A stretch of 41,385 nt of DNA from Acidobacteriota bacterium (GTDB lineage Bacteria; Acidobacteriota; Thermoanaerobaculia; Multivoradales; J023), in NCBI GenBank assembly GCA_029263355.1, contig JAJCXQ010000194.1, positions 1 through 41,385 of the forward strand. The letters are read 5' to 3'. Positions 27,398 to 35,301 of the stretch are shown here, in pieces. Position 1 is the stretch's first letter. Each line of letters opens with the position of its first letter. The notes beneath the pieces were generated by a model. The model ran no database searches. It was not told the DNA's origin and saw nothing but the letters and a program-made list of their open reading frames with translations. The position numbers and the translations under genes are program-made.

Positions 27398-27714
27398 GAT
27401 GCCCCCTGGAGCGACCTTCTTCCGGACCCGGCCCTCAAAGGGGATGTGTCCAAAGTGATCAAGACGAAGCGTTGATCATGGCATCGAGTCGCCCATCATC
27501 CACAGCTTGCCGGCTCTGAAACGAAAGTTGATCACGTTGTCTTTCCGCCCAGAACTTGCCGACAATCTGTCGATCATTCGTAACGCCATGATACCCCGAA
27601 TCGTCCTGGCTGGGCAGGGCTCTTGGCCAGAATCAGCTGCGACCCGGTGTCGTTGTCATGGGGACAATTTCAAGCGGGCTTCGTTTCCTTGCTGCAAGTC
27701 GGATCCTGGAGACA

Positions 27715-27720
27715 TAAGAT
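27715..27720 (+). promoter_or_regulatory. candidate -10 (TAAGAT) 9 nt before the mtnA ATG at 27730
   Basis: taagat atgcggact ATG. Confidence 0.45.
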
Positions 27721-27729
27721 ATGCGGACT

Positions 27730-28809
27730 ATGGATAAATCAAGTGGCTCGGATGTCACCACGAAGGATGCCGCATTCTCGCCTATTGCCTGGCGCGATGG
27801 TGGCCTGCACCTACTCGATCAGACTCTGCTGCCGGCAGAGGAGACTTGGATCCACTGCACGACCCCAGAGATCATTGCTGACGCCATTCGTCGCCTAGCA
27901 GTGCGGGGCGCTCCGGCGATCGGCGTTACCGCTGCCTACGGTCTGGTGGTGGGCCTGCAGTCCGTCGAGCGCGACGAAGACCTGGACGCTAGATTTGGGG
28001 AAGTCTATGACCTATTGATGGGGACCCGGCCAACGGCGGTCAACCTCAGGTGGGCCCTCGATTTGGGCAAGCAGTTGTTTGAGGCAAACCGTGGAAAAGG
28101 AGCAACTGCTACCCGCGGAGCGCTTCTCGAGTGGGCCAAAGGAGTACATAGCGACGACATAGACTCCTGTCGCCGGATGGGCGCTCACAGCGTTGAGCTC
28201 TTCCAGCAGGGTGATCGAGTGCTTACGCATTGTAATGCTGGCGCATTGGCGACCGGCGGTTACGGCACGGCAGTTGGCGTGATTACCTCGGGTTTCGACC
28301 ATGGCAAAGTCGCCAAAGTCTGGGTCGACGAGACGCGACCGTTGCTGCAAGGCGCACGCTTGACGGCTTGGGAGCTCGGGCGACTGGGTATTCCCTACCA
28401 GGTAGTGACCGATTCGAGCGCTGGCGCATTGATGTCTCGTGGCATGGTGGACCGCATTGTGGTCGGCTCTGACCGCATCGCCGCCAACGGCGACGTCGCC
28501 AACAAGATCGGCACCTACACCGTCGCGGTACTGGCGGCACGTCACAATGTGCCGTTCTATGTTGCGGCGCCGCTTTCGACGATTGACCCCCACACTCCCA
28601 CGGGGGCAGACATACCGATCGAAGAGCGCGATCCCACCGAAGTAACGCGCATCGGCGGTGTCGACATGTCGCCCAACTTGGAGATGGCTCACAACATCGC
28701 CTTCGACGTCACGCCGAATGAGTTGGTTGCGGCCATTATCACCGAGGTTGGAGTGCTCCGTGCTCCGTATGTCGAGAGCATTCGCGAGGCTTTGGCGAAC
28801 GCGGGTTGA
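27730..28809 (+). CDS. mtnA: S-methyl-5-thioribose-1-phosphate isomerase
   Basis: RRLAVRGAPAIGVTAAYG, THCNAGALATGGYGTAVGVI, DETRPLLQGARLTAWEL, and VGSDRIAANGDVANKIGTY. Confidence 0.96.
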   Translation: MDKSSGSDVTTKDAAFSPIAWRDGGLHLLDQTLLPAEETWIHCTTPEIIADAIRRLAVRGAPAIGVTAAYGLVVGLQSVERDEDLDARFGEVYDLLMGTRPTAVNLRWALDLGKQLFEANRGKGATATRGALLEWAKGVHSDDIDSCRRMGAHSVELFQQGDRVLTHCNAGALATGGYGTAVGVITSGFDHGKVAKVWVDETRPLLQGARLTAWELGRLGIPYQVVTDSSAGALMSRGMVDRIVVGSDRIAANGDVANKIGTYTVAVLAARHNVPFYVAAPLSTIDPHTPTGADIPIEERDPTEVTRIGGVDMSPNLEMAHNIAFDVTPNELVAAIITEVGVLRAPYVESIREALANAG

Positions 28810-28838
28810 CGGGTACCCCAGGCAGTCGTTTCAAAAGC

Positions 28839-28867
28839 AAAACAGCCGGCTCAGTGCCGGCTGTTTT
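28839..28867. terminator. bidirectional Rho-independent terminator between mtnA (+) and ssrA (-)
   Basis: AAAACAGCCGGC-TCAGT-GCCGGCTGTTTT: perfect 12-bp stem with flanking A/T tracts. Confidence 0.92.
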
Positions 28868-28876
28868 GTCATATCT

Positions 28877-29223
28877 TGGTGGAGGCGGTGGGAGTCGAAC
28901 CCACGTCCGAAAAACTCAGACAGGAAGCTTCTACGTGCGTGTCCTTCCCTTTGAAAATCTCACCGTGGCGCTTGGGCGGAAGGCTTCCGTCGCCACGGCC
29001 AGTCCAGTAATGATCCGGGAGTGATGTTGGACCCACCACTCCGTTTGATCCGCATTAACGTCGCCCCGGCAAGTGCAGCGAATCAAAGCCCATTGCCGGC
29101 ACGTCACAGCTTAAGCCGCGAGAGCCAATTCGTCGTTGGCAGTTGTAAGGTTTCCAGTTAACGGATGGAGTCCGGCACGCCACTCCGAGCCTGCTTGTTC
29201 CCCGTCGAATCCGGTACGCCCCC
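28877..29223 (-). ncRNA. ssrA: tmRNA
   Basis: Minus strand 5' GGGGGCGTACCGGATTCGACGGGG ... 3' GGACGTGGGTTCGACTCCCACCGCCTCCACCA; tag ORF GCC AAC GAC GAA TTG GCT CTC GCG GCT TAA = ANDELALAA. Confidence 0.97.
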
Positions 29224-29324
29224 AAGAATTTGTTTTGACGAAGTTTGTCTAAGAAGACTGAATTGCCAAAGATCTATGTCCGCCTGTGCGGTCTCTATCT
29301 AGGGTAACAGAGTTCGGGTGCTCG

Positions 29325-29780
29325 TTATTCCTCGCAGCGCTTCTCGAGATCTTCGAAGAACTCTTCGGGGCCGCTGTTGCGCAGCCGGGAGATCACCAGA
29401 AACCAGGCTCCGAAGGTCATCAAGATGCCGACGGGAACCAGGCCCAACATTGATGGCGCAAATGGGGCAATCACTGTGACGAGGGCGCCGAGGCCCGCCA
29501 GTAGCAGGGTTACGGCCGCCGGCTTCTGGATTTTGTAGTCGCTTTTGTCCACGACAAGAGTCAATCGTGAGCCACTTTCCGTCGGCTCTGCCGTCAGCTC
29601 ACCGGCGACCCAGCCTCGCCGCAGGCCAGCGACCACTGGCAAGCCCAGCCGGCCACCCTTGTTGCCGGCCTGCCAGATCCCGTCCCAGTCGTCCGCCGCC
29701 ATCGCGACCAGGTTGAGAGCCGTGACCGGATCCTCGGATAAATCGAGTTGATGCGTCTGCTCAGCTTCCGAGTGAGACAT
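29325..29780 (-). CDS. hypothetical protein with two C-terminal TM helices
   Basis: ORF of 151 aa co-directional with and adjacent to dusB; hydrophobic PAAVTLLLAGLGALVTVIAPFAPSMLGLVPVGILMTFGAWFLVI. Confidence 0.65.
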   Translation of the reverse strand: MSHSEAEQTHQLDLSEDPVTALNLVAMAADDWDGIWQAGNKGGRLGLPVVAGLRRGWVAGELTAEPTESGSRLTLVVDKSDYKIQKPAAVTLLLAGLGALVTVIAPFAPSMLGLVPVGILMTFGAWFLVISRLRNSGPEEFFEDLEKRCEE

Positions 29781-29784
29781 CGAC

Positions 29785-30768
29785 TCAAGCCGCCTGCCGC
29801 GGAATCAGCTCCTCGAAGAACCTCTCGATCGCCTCGATGAAGTTTTCCGGGTGTTGCAGACCGTGAATTTGGCGACGCAGACCCAGGCTATTGGGTAAGC
29901 CCTTGCTGTAGAGGCCGGTAAAGGTCTGAAGTTTGTAGCGTGCGAACTGCGGTTCTTCTCGCGCGATGATCGTGCGGAAGTGATCGAGGATCAGATCCCG
30001 GCGATCCTCCCAGGTCGGCTGTGGAATATCACCGTTCGAAAGGTGGGCCGCGATCTGGCTGAAGATCCAGGGATTGCGCGTCGCACCGCGACCGATCATT
30101 ACGCCATCGCAGCCGGTCTCGTGGATCATGCGCGCAGCGTCTTCCGGCGTGCCAACATCGCCGTTGCCGATCACTGGGATCGAAAGCGACTGCTTGAGCG
30201 CCGCGATGTGTTTCCACGCCGCGCAGCCGGTGAACTTCTGGCGGGCAGTCCGTGGATGCAGCGCCACCGCCGCAACGCCATTGGCTTCACAGATGCGGCC
30301 GAGCTCGAGGTAATTCTGTCGCCGTTCGTCGAGCCCGAGTCGAAACTTGACGGTCAAGGGAATCGAGATCGCCTGTTTGACCGCGGCGATAATGCGCTCC
30401 GCCCCCTTCAGATCGCCCATCAACGCTGCGCCGGCACAGCCTTTGAGAACCTTGTTGGACGGACAGCCCATATTGATGTCGCAGATATCCGCCCCGCGCC
30501 GTTCGACCTCTCTTGCCGCCTCGGCCATGGTCGGGCCGTCGGAGCCGTAGATCTGAATCGATAGCGGCCGCTCTTCCTCGCTGAAGTGGAGTCGATGGAG
30601 GACCAGGGGGTCGCCTCGCATCAGCCCTTTCGACGAGATGAACTCCATGGTCACCACCCCGACGCCGCCCATTCGACGCACGATGAGCCGGAAGTCGCGG
30701 TCCGTGACCCCTGCCATCGGAGCGAGGATCAAAGGTGGGTCGACAGGAATGTGGTCGATTCGAAACAT
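29785..30768 (-). CDS. dusB: tRNA-dihydrouridine synthase
   Basis: LAPMAGVTDRDFRLIVRRMG, DINMGCPSNKVLKGCAGAALM, NGDVGTPEDA, and GCDGVMIGRGATRNPWIF. Confidence 0.95.
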   Translation of the reverse strand: MFRIDHIPVDPPLILAPMAGVTDRDFRLIVRRMGGVGVVTMEFISSKGLMRGDPLVLHRLHFSEEERPLSIQIYGSDGPTMAEAAREVERRGADICDINMGCPSNKVLKGCAGAALMGDLKGAERIIAAVKQAISIPLTVKFRLGLDERRQNYLELGRICEANGVAAVALHPRTARQKFTGCAAWKHIAALKQSLSIPVIGNGDVGTPEDAARMIHETGCDGVMIGRGATRNPWIFSQIAAHLSNGDIPQPTWEDRRDLILDHFRTIIAREEPQFARYKLQTFTGLYSKGLPNSLGLRRQIHGLQHPENFIEAIERFFEELIPRQAA

Positions 30769-30776
30769 CACGATGG

Positions 30777-30782
30777 ATCTTA
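30777..30782 (-). promoter_or_regulatory. candidate -10 (TAAGAT on minus) 8 nt before the dusB ATG
   Basis: Minus strand GATAAGAT CCATCGTG ATG. Confidence 0.45.
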
Positions 30783-30845
30783 TCGGGTCAGCCCACTGAC
30801 AGCGAACCCGATCACCCGTCGCTCCGTTGTGGCCGCGAATCGCGG

Positions 30846-30851
30846 TATGAT
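30846..30851 (+). promoter_or_regulatory. candidate -10 (TATGAT) 9 nt before the methyltransferase ATG
   Basis: tatgat cccgcggct ATG. Confidence 0.45.
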
Positions 30852-30860
30852 CCCGCGGCT

Positions 30861-31586
30861 ATGGCTTGGTACAAAGAATGGTTCGGTCAGGAATATCTGG
30901 AGCTCTACGCTCATCGCGACGCTGGCGAGGCGGATCGTCATCTCGATTTTGTCGAGCGTTACCTGGCGCCGAGGCTGCCCGAGCCCAAGGCCGTGCTCGA
31001 CCTGGCTTGCGGCGCTGGCCGTCACACCCAGGCTCTGCGTGGACGCGGCTATCGTACCTTGGGTGTCGACCTTTCCCTGACGCTGTTGGCCCATCCGCCA
31101 AGGGTGCCCAATGCCACCGGGGATATGCGGCAGCTGCCTTTCCGCGAACAGTCCTTCGACTGGCTGCTCAACTTCTTTACGTCGTTCGGCTACTTCGAGC
31201 GTGAGCGAGAGAACTTCCGAGTGCTCGAAGAGATCGCCCGGGTGCTCACTCCGGGAGGTCGGTTCCTGATCGACTTCTTGAATCGCGATACGGTGATCGC
31301 GGGCCTGAAGGCGCGGGAGATCCAGGAGATTGCGGGTCGCCAAGTCCATATCGAGCGTTGGTACGACGAAGCGACCCAGCGGATCAACAAACGGATGCGT
31401 CTCGAGGAACCCGGCAAGGCCCCGCGGACGTATCTCGAGAGCGTTCGGGCTTACAGCCGCGACGAAGTCACCATCGGCGCGCGTTGGGCGGGGCTCGAAG
31501 TCGACGACCTTTACGGCAATTTCCAGGGAGAACCCTTCGATCGTGAGAGCGAACGCCTCATCCTCGTCGGACACCGATCCGTCTAG
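30861..31586 (+). CDS. class I SAM-dependent methyltransferase
   Basis: VLDLACGAGRHTQALRGRGYRTLGVDLS and FDWLLNFFTSFGYF. Confidence 0.9.
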   Translation: MAWYKEWFGQEYLELYAHRDAGEADRHLDFVERYLAPRLPEPKAVLDLACGAGRHTQALRGRGYRTLGVDLSLTLLAHPPRVPNATGDMRQLPFREQSFDWLLNFFTSFGYFERERENFRVLEEIARVLTPGGRFLIDFLNRDTVIAGLKAREIQEIAGRQVHIERWYDEATQRINKRMRLEEPGKAPRTYLESVRAYSRDEVTIGARWAGLEVDDLYGNFQGEPFDRESERLILVGHRSV

Positions 31587-33243
31587 CGCTCCGGCCCTCG
31601 GGCTCGATCTCCTTGGGTCGTCCCGGTTGCCGAGTCTGCCCACCGCGTTCCTACAAGGACGCGACCGCGAGCTGTTGTCCCCGGTACGCTTTCTCGCCCC
31701 TGGTGAGATGCCTATTGGGCCCGAAGCTCCTCCCGACGTCGACCGTAGCGAGCTGGCGCGGGCGCTGGCGACCGCCAATGCGGCCTATGGACATCCCGCC
31801 GCCGAGCAGATGGCGCGCAAGCTGGCGGATCCCGCAACCCGGGTGGTGGTCACCGGCCAGCAGCCCGGATTGTTCGGCGGGCCGCTGTACTCGCTTAGCA
31901 AGATGGTTGCCGCGGTGCGTTGGGCGGAGGCGATCTCCGCCGCTGGCCAGCCGGCGGTGGCGGTGTTCTGGGTCGCCACCGAAGATCACGATTGGGCGGA
32001 AATTTCCCAGGCTTCGTTTTTAACTCGAACCGGGGTGCAGAAGGTTGATCTTGGTCCCGACTTGTCGCCGTTGCTGCCGGTGGGCATGCGGACCCTCGGA
32101 CCCGCGCTGGCCGAAATCGAGAAACAGCTCGAGGCCGACGGAAGCCCCCTCGATTTGGCGGATTCATACCGCTCCAGCGCCCGTTTCGGCGAGGCCTTCT
32201 GTCGCTTGATGGTGGGGACGTTGGGGGCGCGTGCACCGTTGATGCTCGACGCCATGCTGCCCGAGGTCAAACGACTGCAACGACCCTGGCTGATGCGGTT
32301 GATCGATCGTCGCGAAGAGATCGCGACGGCGCAGGCTGCGGCGGACGCCGAGATCGAACGCCGGGGTTATGTGCTGCAAGTCAAGCCCCAGCCGGGGCTC
32401 AGCCCGCTGTTCATGTTGCACGGACAGGAGCGTCGCCGTATCGCCTGGTCTTCAGGTGACGAGTCTTCAGGCGACAGGTCTTTAGGCGACAGGTCGACCG
32501 GCGATACAGCGGGAGACGGCTTCATCTTGCGCGGCCTGGAAGAGGCGCCTCGACCTCTGGACCAGCTTCGGCAGATCATCGAAGACAACCCGTCCGTCAT
32601 CAGCCCCGGTGTCCTGGCGCGGCCGGCGATCCAAGACGCCCTGCTCGGCACCACGCTGCAGATCATGGGACCCGCTGAGCTGTCGTACATGTCGCAGGTG
32701 GCGCCGGTTTATTCGGTGCTCGAGATCGCACCGCCGTGGACGTCACTGCGTCCCCAGGCGTTGATCCTCGAAGATCGTCAAGCGGGCTACCTCGAAGAGC
32801 TGGGCATCACCCTCGAAGAGCTCTACAGCACGCCTCTGGATCGTCTGGTGGCGGACAAGTTGGGGGCCGATCATATCGGTCCGGTGCGTGACAACATCGA
32901 CGCGTTGCTCGCCGGTTTGACCGAGCCACTGTTGGCGGTCGATCGTGGCCTCGAGGGTCCGCTGAACAAAACCCGGTCCCACATCGAACGTGGTCTCGAT
33001 CAGCTGGCCGGCAAAGTGGCGAGTGCCATCGCCCGTCGGCACGAGGTTTGGGGGCGACGGCTCGACCAGCTGCGCACCGCCTGCCTGCCCGGCGGCCACC
33101 CCCAGGAGCGGGTGTTTTCGGTGGCACATTTTCTGACCCGCTATGGGCCGGACATCGCTTCGATCCTGGCCGATCAGCTCGATCTCGACCCCCGACCTCT
33201 GCATGTCATTCGCCTGCCGCCGACGGGTGGAGCCGGGTCATGA
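31543..33243 (+). CDS. bshC: bacillithiol biosynthesis cysteine-adding enzyme BshC
   Basis: VVTGQQPGLFGGPLYSLSKMVAAVRWA, AVFWVATEDHDWAEISQ, and SPGVLARPAIQDALLGTTLQIMGPAELSYMSQ; GTG start preferred. Confidence 0.93.
   Translation: MRANASSSSDTDPSSAPALGLDLLGSSRLPSLPTAFLQGRDRELLSPVRFLAPGEMPIGPEAPPDVDRSELARALATANAAYGHPAAEQMARKLADPATRVVVTGQQPGLFGGPLYSLSKMVAAVRWAEAISAAGQPAVAVFWVATEDHDWAEISQASFLTRTGVQKVDLGPDLSPLLPVGMRTLGPALAEIEKQLEADGSPLDLADSYRSSARFGEAFCRLMVGTLGARAPLMLDAMLPEVKRLQRPWLMRLIDRREEIATAQAAADAEIERRGYVLQVKPQPGLSPLFMLHGQERRRIAWSSGDESSGDRSLGDRSTGDTAGDGFILRGLEEAPRPLDQLRQIIEDNPSVISPGVLARPAIQDALLGTTLQIMGPAELSYMSQVAPVYSVLEIAPPWTSLRPQALILEDRQAGYLEELGITLEELYSTPLDRLVADKLGADHIGPVRDNIDALLAGLTEPLLAVDRGLEGPLNKTRSHIERGLDQLAGKVASAIARRHEVWGRRLDQLRTACLPGGHPQERVFSVAHFLTRYGPDIASILADQLDLDPRPLHVIRLPPTGGAGS
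32449..32508 (+). repeat. 15-bp in-frame tandem repeat, about 4 units, inside bshC
   Basis: tcttcaggtgacgag / tcttcaggcgacagg / tctttaggcgacagg / tcgaccggcgataca, encoding SSGDE SSGDR SLGDR STGDT. Confidence 0.88.
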
Positions 33244-33971
33244 AGCCCGACTTGAAGCTTGACGTCCTCGCCATCGGCACTCACCCCGACGACGTCGAGT
33301 TGGCTTGCGGTGGCACGGTGGCTCTGCTCGCCGCCCAGGGTAAACGGGTCGGCATCTTGCACCTCACCCGCGGTGAGCGCAGCACCCGCGGCACCGTGGC
33401 GGAGCGCGAGGTCGAGGCGCAAAACGCGGCGGCGGCCTTGGGGGCGGTCGAAATGGCGTTTTTGGACTGCGGCGACGGCGCCTTCCGGCGTGGCGAAGCC
33501 GAAGAGGACGCTTTGATCGAAGTGCTGCGTGCCTGGCGTCCCGAGATTTTGCTCGGGCCGACGCCATCGGATCGCCACCCCGACCATGGACGAGCGCATC
33601 AGCTGGTGGCCGATGTTGCGTTCTATGCCGGTCTGGCGCGCCGCGGTCAAGGTGAGCCGCATCGTCCAGGGGCGGTGTTCTCGTACATGCAGCACGATCC
33701 CTTCGAACCGGCCTTCATTGTTGATGTTTCCAGCGTTTGGGACAACAAGATGGCGTCGTTGGCGGCATACGATAGCCAGCTCTATCGCGCCGACTCGGCT
33801 CGCGACGAACCGATGACCAAGGTCTCCAGTCCCGACTATTGGTTGGCGGTGGAGGGCCGGGCGCGTCACTTCGGGCAGATGATCAATGCTCCTCTCGGCG
33901 AGCCGTTTTGGAGCCGCTTGCCGCTGGCGATCCGCGACGTGGCAGAGCTGGCGCCCGGTGGATTGAGGTAG
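33240..33971 (+). CDS. bshB1: bacillithiol biosynthesis deacetylase BshB1
   Basis: LDVLAIGTHPDDVELACGGTVALLAAQGKRVGILHLTRGERSTRGT, and PDHGRAHQLV; ATGA overlap with bshC. Confidence 0.93.
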   Translation: MKPDLKLDVLAIGTHPDDVELACGGTVALLAAQGKRVGILHLTRGERSTRGTVAEREVEAQNAAAALGAVEMAFLDCGDGAFRRGEAEEDALIEVLRAWRPEILLGPTPSDRHPDHGRAHQLVADVAFYAGLARRGQGEPHRPGAVFSYMQHDPFEPAFIVDVSSVWDNKMASLAAYDSQLYRADSARDEPMTKVSSPDYWLAVEGRARHFGQMINAPLGEPFWSRLPLAIRDVAELAPGGLR

Positions 33972-34004
33972 GGATCTTCACTCTGGCGTTCTTGAGCGCC
34001 AATC

Positions 34005-34033
34005 TTGAGTGGTCTCTGACGCTCCTGTACACT
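34005..34033 (+). promoter_or_regulatory. candidate sigma-70 promoter
   Basis: TTGAGT - 17 nt - TACACT upstream of the polyproline membrane protein gene. Confidence 0.55.
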
Positions 34034-34072
34034 GACTTGGCTTAACTAGTTCAACCTTGGAGGAGACCGCAG

Positions 34073-34522
34073 ATGAGCGAAGACCAGACGACTCCGCCAC
34101 CCCCACCTTCTGACGCACCTCCTCCACCGCCGGCGGATCCACCGCCTCCTCCCGCCGGCCCACCGCCGCCGGTGGATCCTCCTCCGCCCAGTGCGGGGGC
34201 GGGTGGCAGCAAGTCGGACAATCGGACCTTGATGATTGTCCTGGCCTACCTTGGACCTTTTGCGCTGATCCCGTTTCTGGCTGAGAAAGACGATCAGGAG
34301 GTTCAGTGGCACGCCAAACACGGTTTGGTGCTCTTTGGCGCCGACATCGTTATTTCGATCCTGTTGACCGTGGTCAGTACCATGACCGCTTGTGTCGGCT
34401 GTCTGGTGACCCTGCCAGTCTGGATTGCGGTCCTGGTGGTTCACATCGTCTGCATCGTCAAGGGAGTCAATGGCGAGAGGTTCTTGATCCCGGGTCTAAG
34501 CGACTTTGCCGACAAGTTCTGA
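34073..34522 (+). CDS. DUF4870/Tic20-like membrane protein with polyproline N-terminus
   Basis: PPPPPSDAPPPPPADPPPPPAGPPPP N-terminus, then AYLGPFALIPFLAEKDDQEVQWHAKHGLVLF and TM helices. Confidence 0.8.
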   Translation: MSEDQTTPPPPPSDAPPPPPADPPPPPAGPPPPVDPPPPSAGAGGSKSDNRTLMIVLAYLGPFALIPFLAEKDDQEVQWHAKHGLVLFGADIVISILLTVVSTMTACVGCLVTLPVWIAVLVVHIVCIVKGVNGERFLIPGLSDFADKF

Positions 34523-34886
34523 CGAGACCAGTAGTCAGCGAGTGCCGCGGCGCCAGATGACGCCGCGGCGCAAGCCTGTCTCGCGAGGTAAGATCTGGCT
34601 CGGCGCCGTACTGGTTGTCATGCTCGCCATCGGTGTCGATGCGAGGCGCCCACCGGAAGCCCAGATCGTGGCCAAAGTGGCCCTGCTGGGGATCTCCGCT
34701 TATCAGGCGACTTTGTCCAAGCTGATGCCCGTCGCCGGAGTGCAATGTCGATTCGAACCGACCTGTAGCCATTACGCTGCGGGCAGTATCCGTCGATATG
34801 GGCTGTGGGTCGGCAGCGGCAAGGCGGCTCGGCGTCTCCTGCGGTGTGGCCCGTGGACCGAACTGGGCACTGTTGATCCACCCTGA
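34506..34886 (+). CDS. yidD: membrane protein insertion efficiency factor YidD
   Basis: YQATLSKLMPVAGVQCRFEPTCSHYAAGSIRRYGLWVGSGKAARRLLRCGPW. Confidence 0.88.
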   Translation: MPTSSDETSSQRVPRRQMTPRRKPVSRGKIWLGAVLVVMLAIGVDARRPPEAQIVAKVALLGISAYQATLSKLMPVAGVQCRFEPTCSHYAAGSIRRYGLWVGSGKAARRLLRCGPWTELGTVDPP

Positions 34887-34944
34887 CAGTTAGATGCAAC
34901 TCAGTGTTGCATGAGAGCCAGTGCTGCATGTAAGACTGTGCACC

Positions 34945-35271
34945 ATGAAAGACACCCTCTACCTTACCGAGATCCGGCGCATGGACGCCGAGCAGGCGTT
35001 GCGGCTCACCTGGTCCGATGGCCACAGCGCCGAGTTGGGTTACGACTACGTCCGCGGCTACTGTCCGTGTGCCGGCTGCCAGGGTCATGGTTCGATGAGT
35101 ATCGAGTTCCATCAGCCTCCGGCGCCAGTAAAGGCCGAGACCATCGAGCCGGTCGGCAACTACGCTATCTCCATCGTCTGGTCCGATCACCACGCCACCG
35201 GCATCTACCGGTTCGATTTCCTGCGTGACATCTGTCCGTGCGCCCAATGCGCGGCTGGCCGCGTGAGCTAG
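34945..35271 (+). CDS. DUF971 domain protein
   Basis: LRLTWSDGHSAELGYDYVRGYCPCAGCQGH and VSDH-type ISIVWSDHHATGIYRFDFLRDICPC. Confidence 0.88.
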   Translation: MKDTLYLTEIRRMDAEQALRLTWSDGHSAELGYDYVRGYCPCAGCQGHGSMSIEFHQPPAPVKAETIEPVGNYAISIVWSDHHATGIYRFDFLRDICPCAQCAAGRVS

Positions 35272-35285
35272 CGCAGCTAGGCTGC

Positions 35286-35291
35286 TAAGAT
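35286..35291 (+). promoter_or_regulatory. candidate -10 (TAAGAT) 10 nt before the accC ATG
   Basis: taagat tcggcacgac ATG. Confidence 0.4.
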
Positions 35292-35301
35292 TCGGCACGA
35301 C

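Noticed and set aside
27480-27600. Short minus-strand reading frame ending ...NVINFRFRAGKLWMMGDSMP* between purD and mtnA
   Set aside because: Looks protein-like but only about 37 aa from its ATG; no family recognised and no supporting signal.
31330-31542. N-terminal extension of the bshC ORF to 31330
   Set aside because: Extension lies inside the methyltransferase gene and reads as out-of-frame basic sequence; GTG at 31543 fits the BshC N-terminus.
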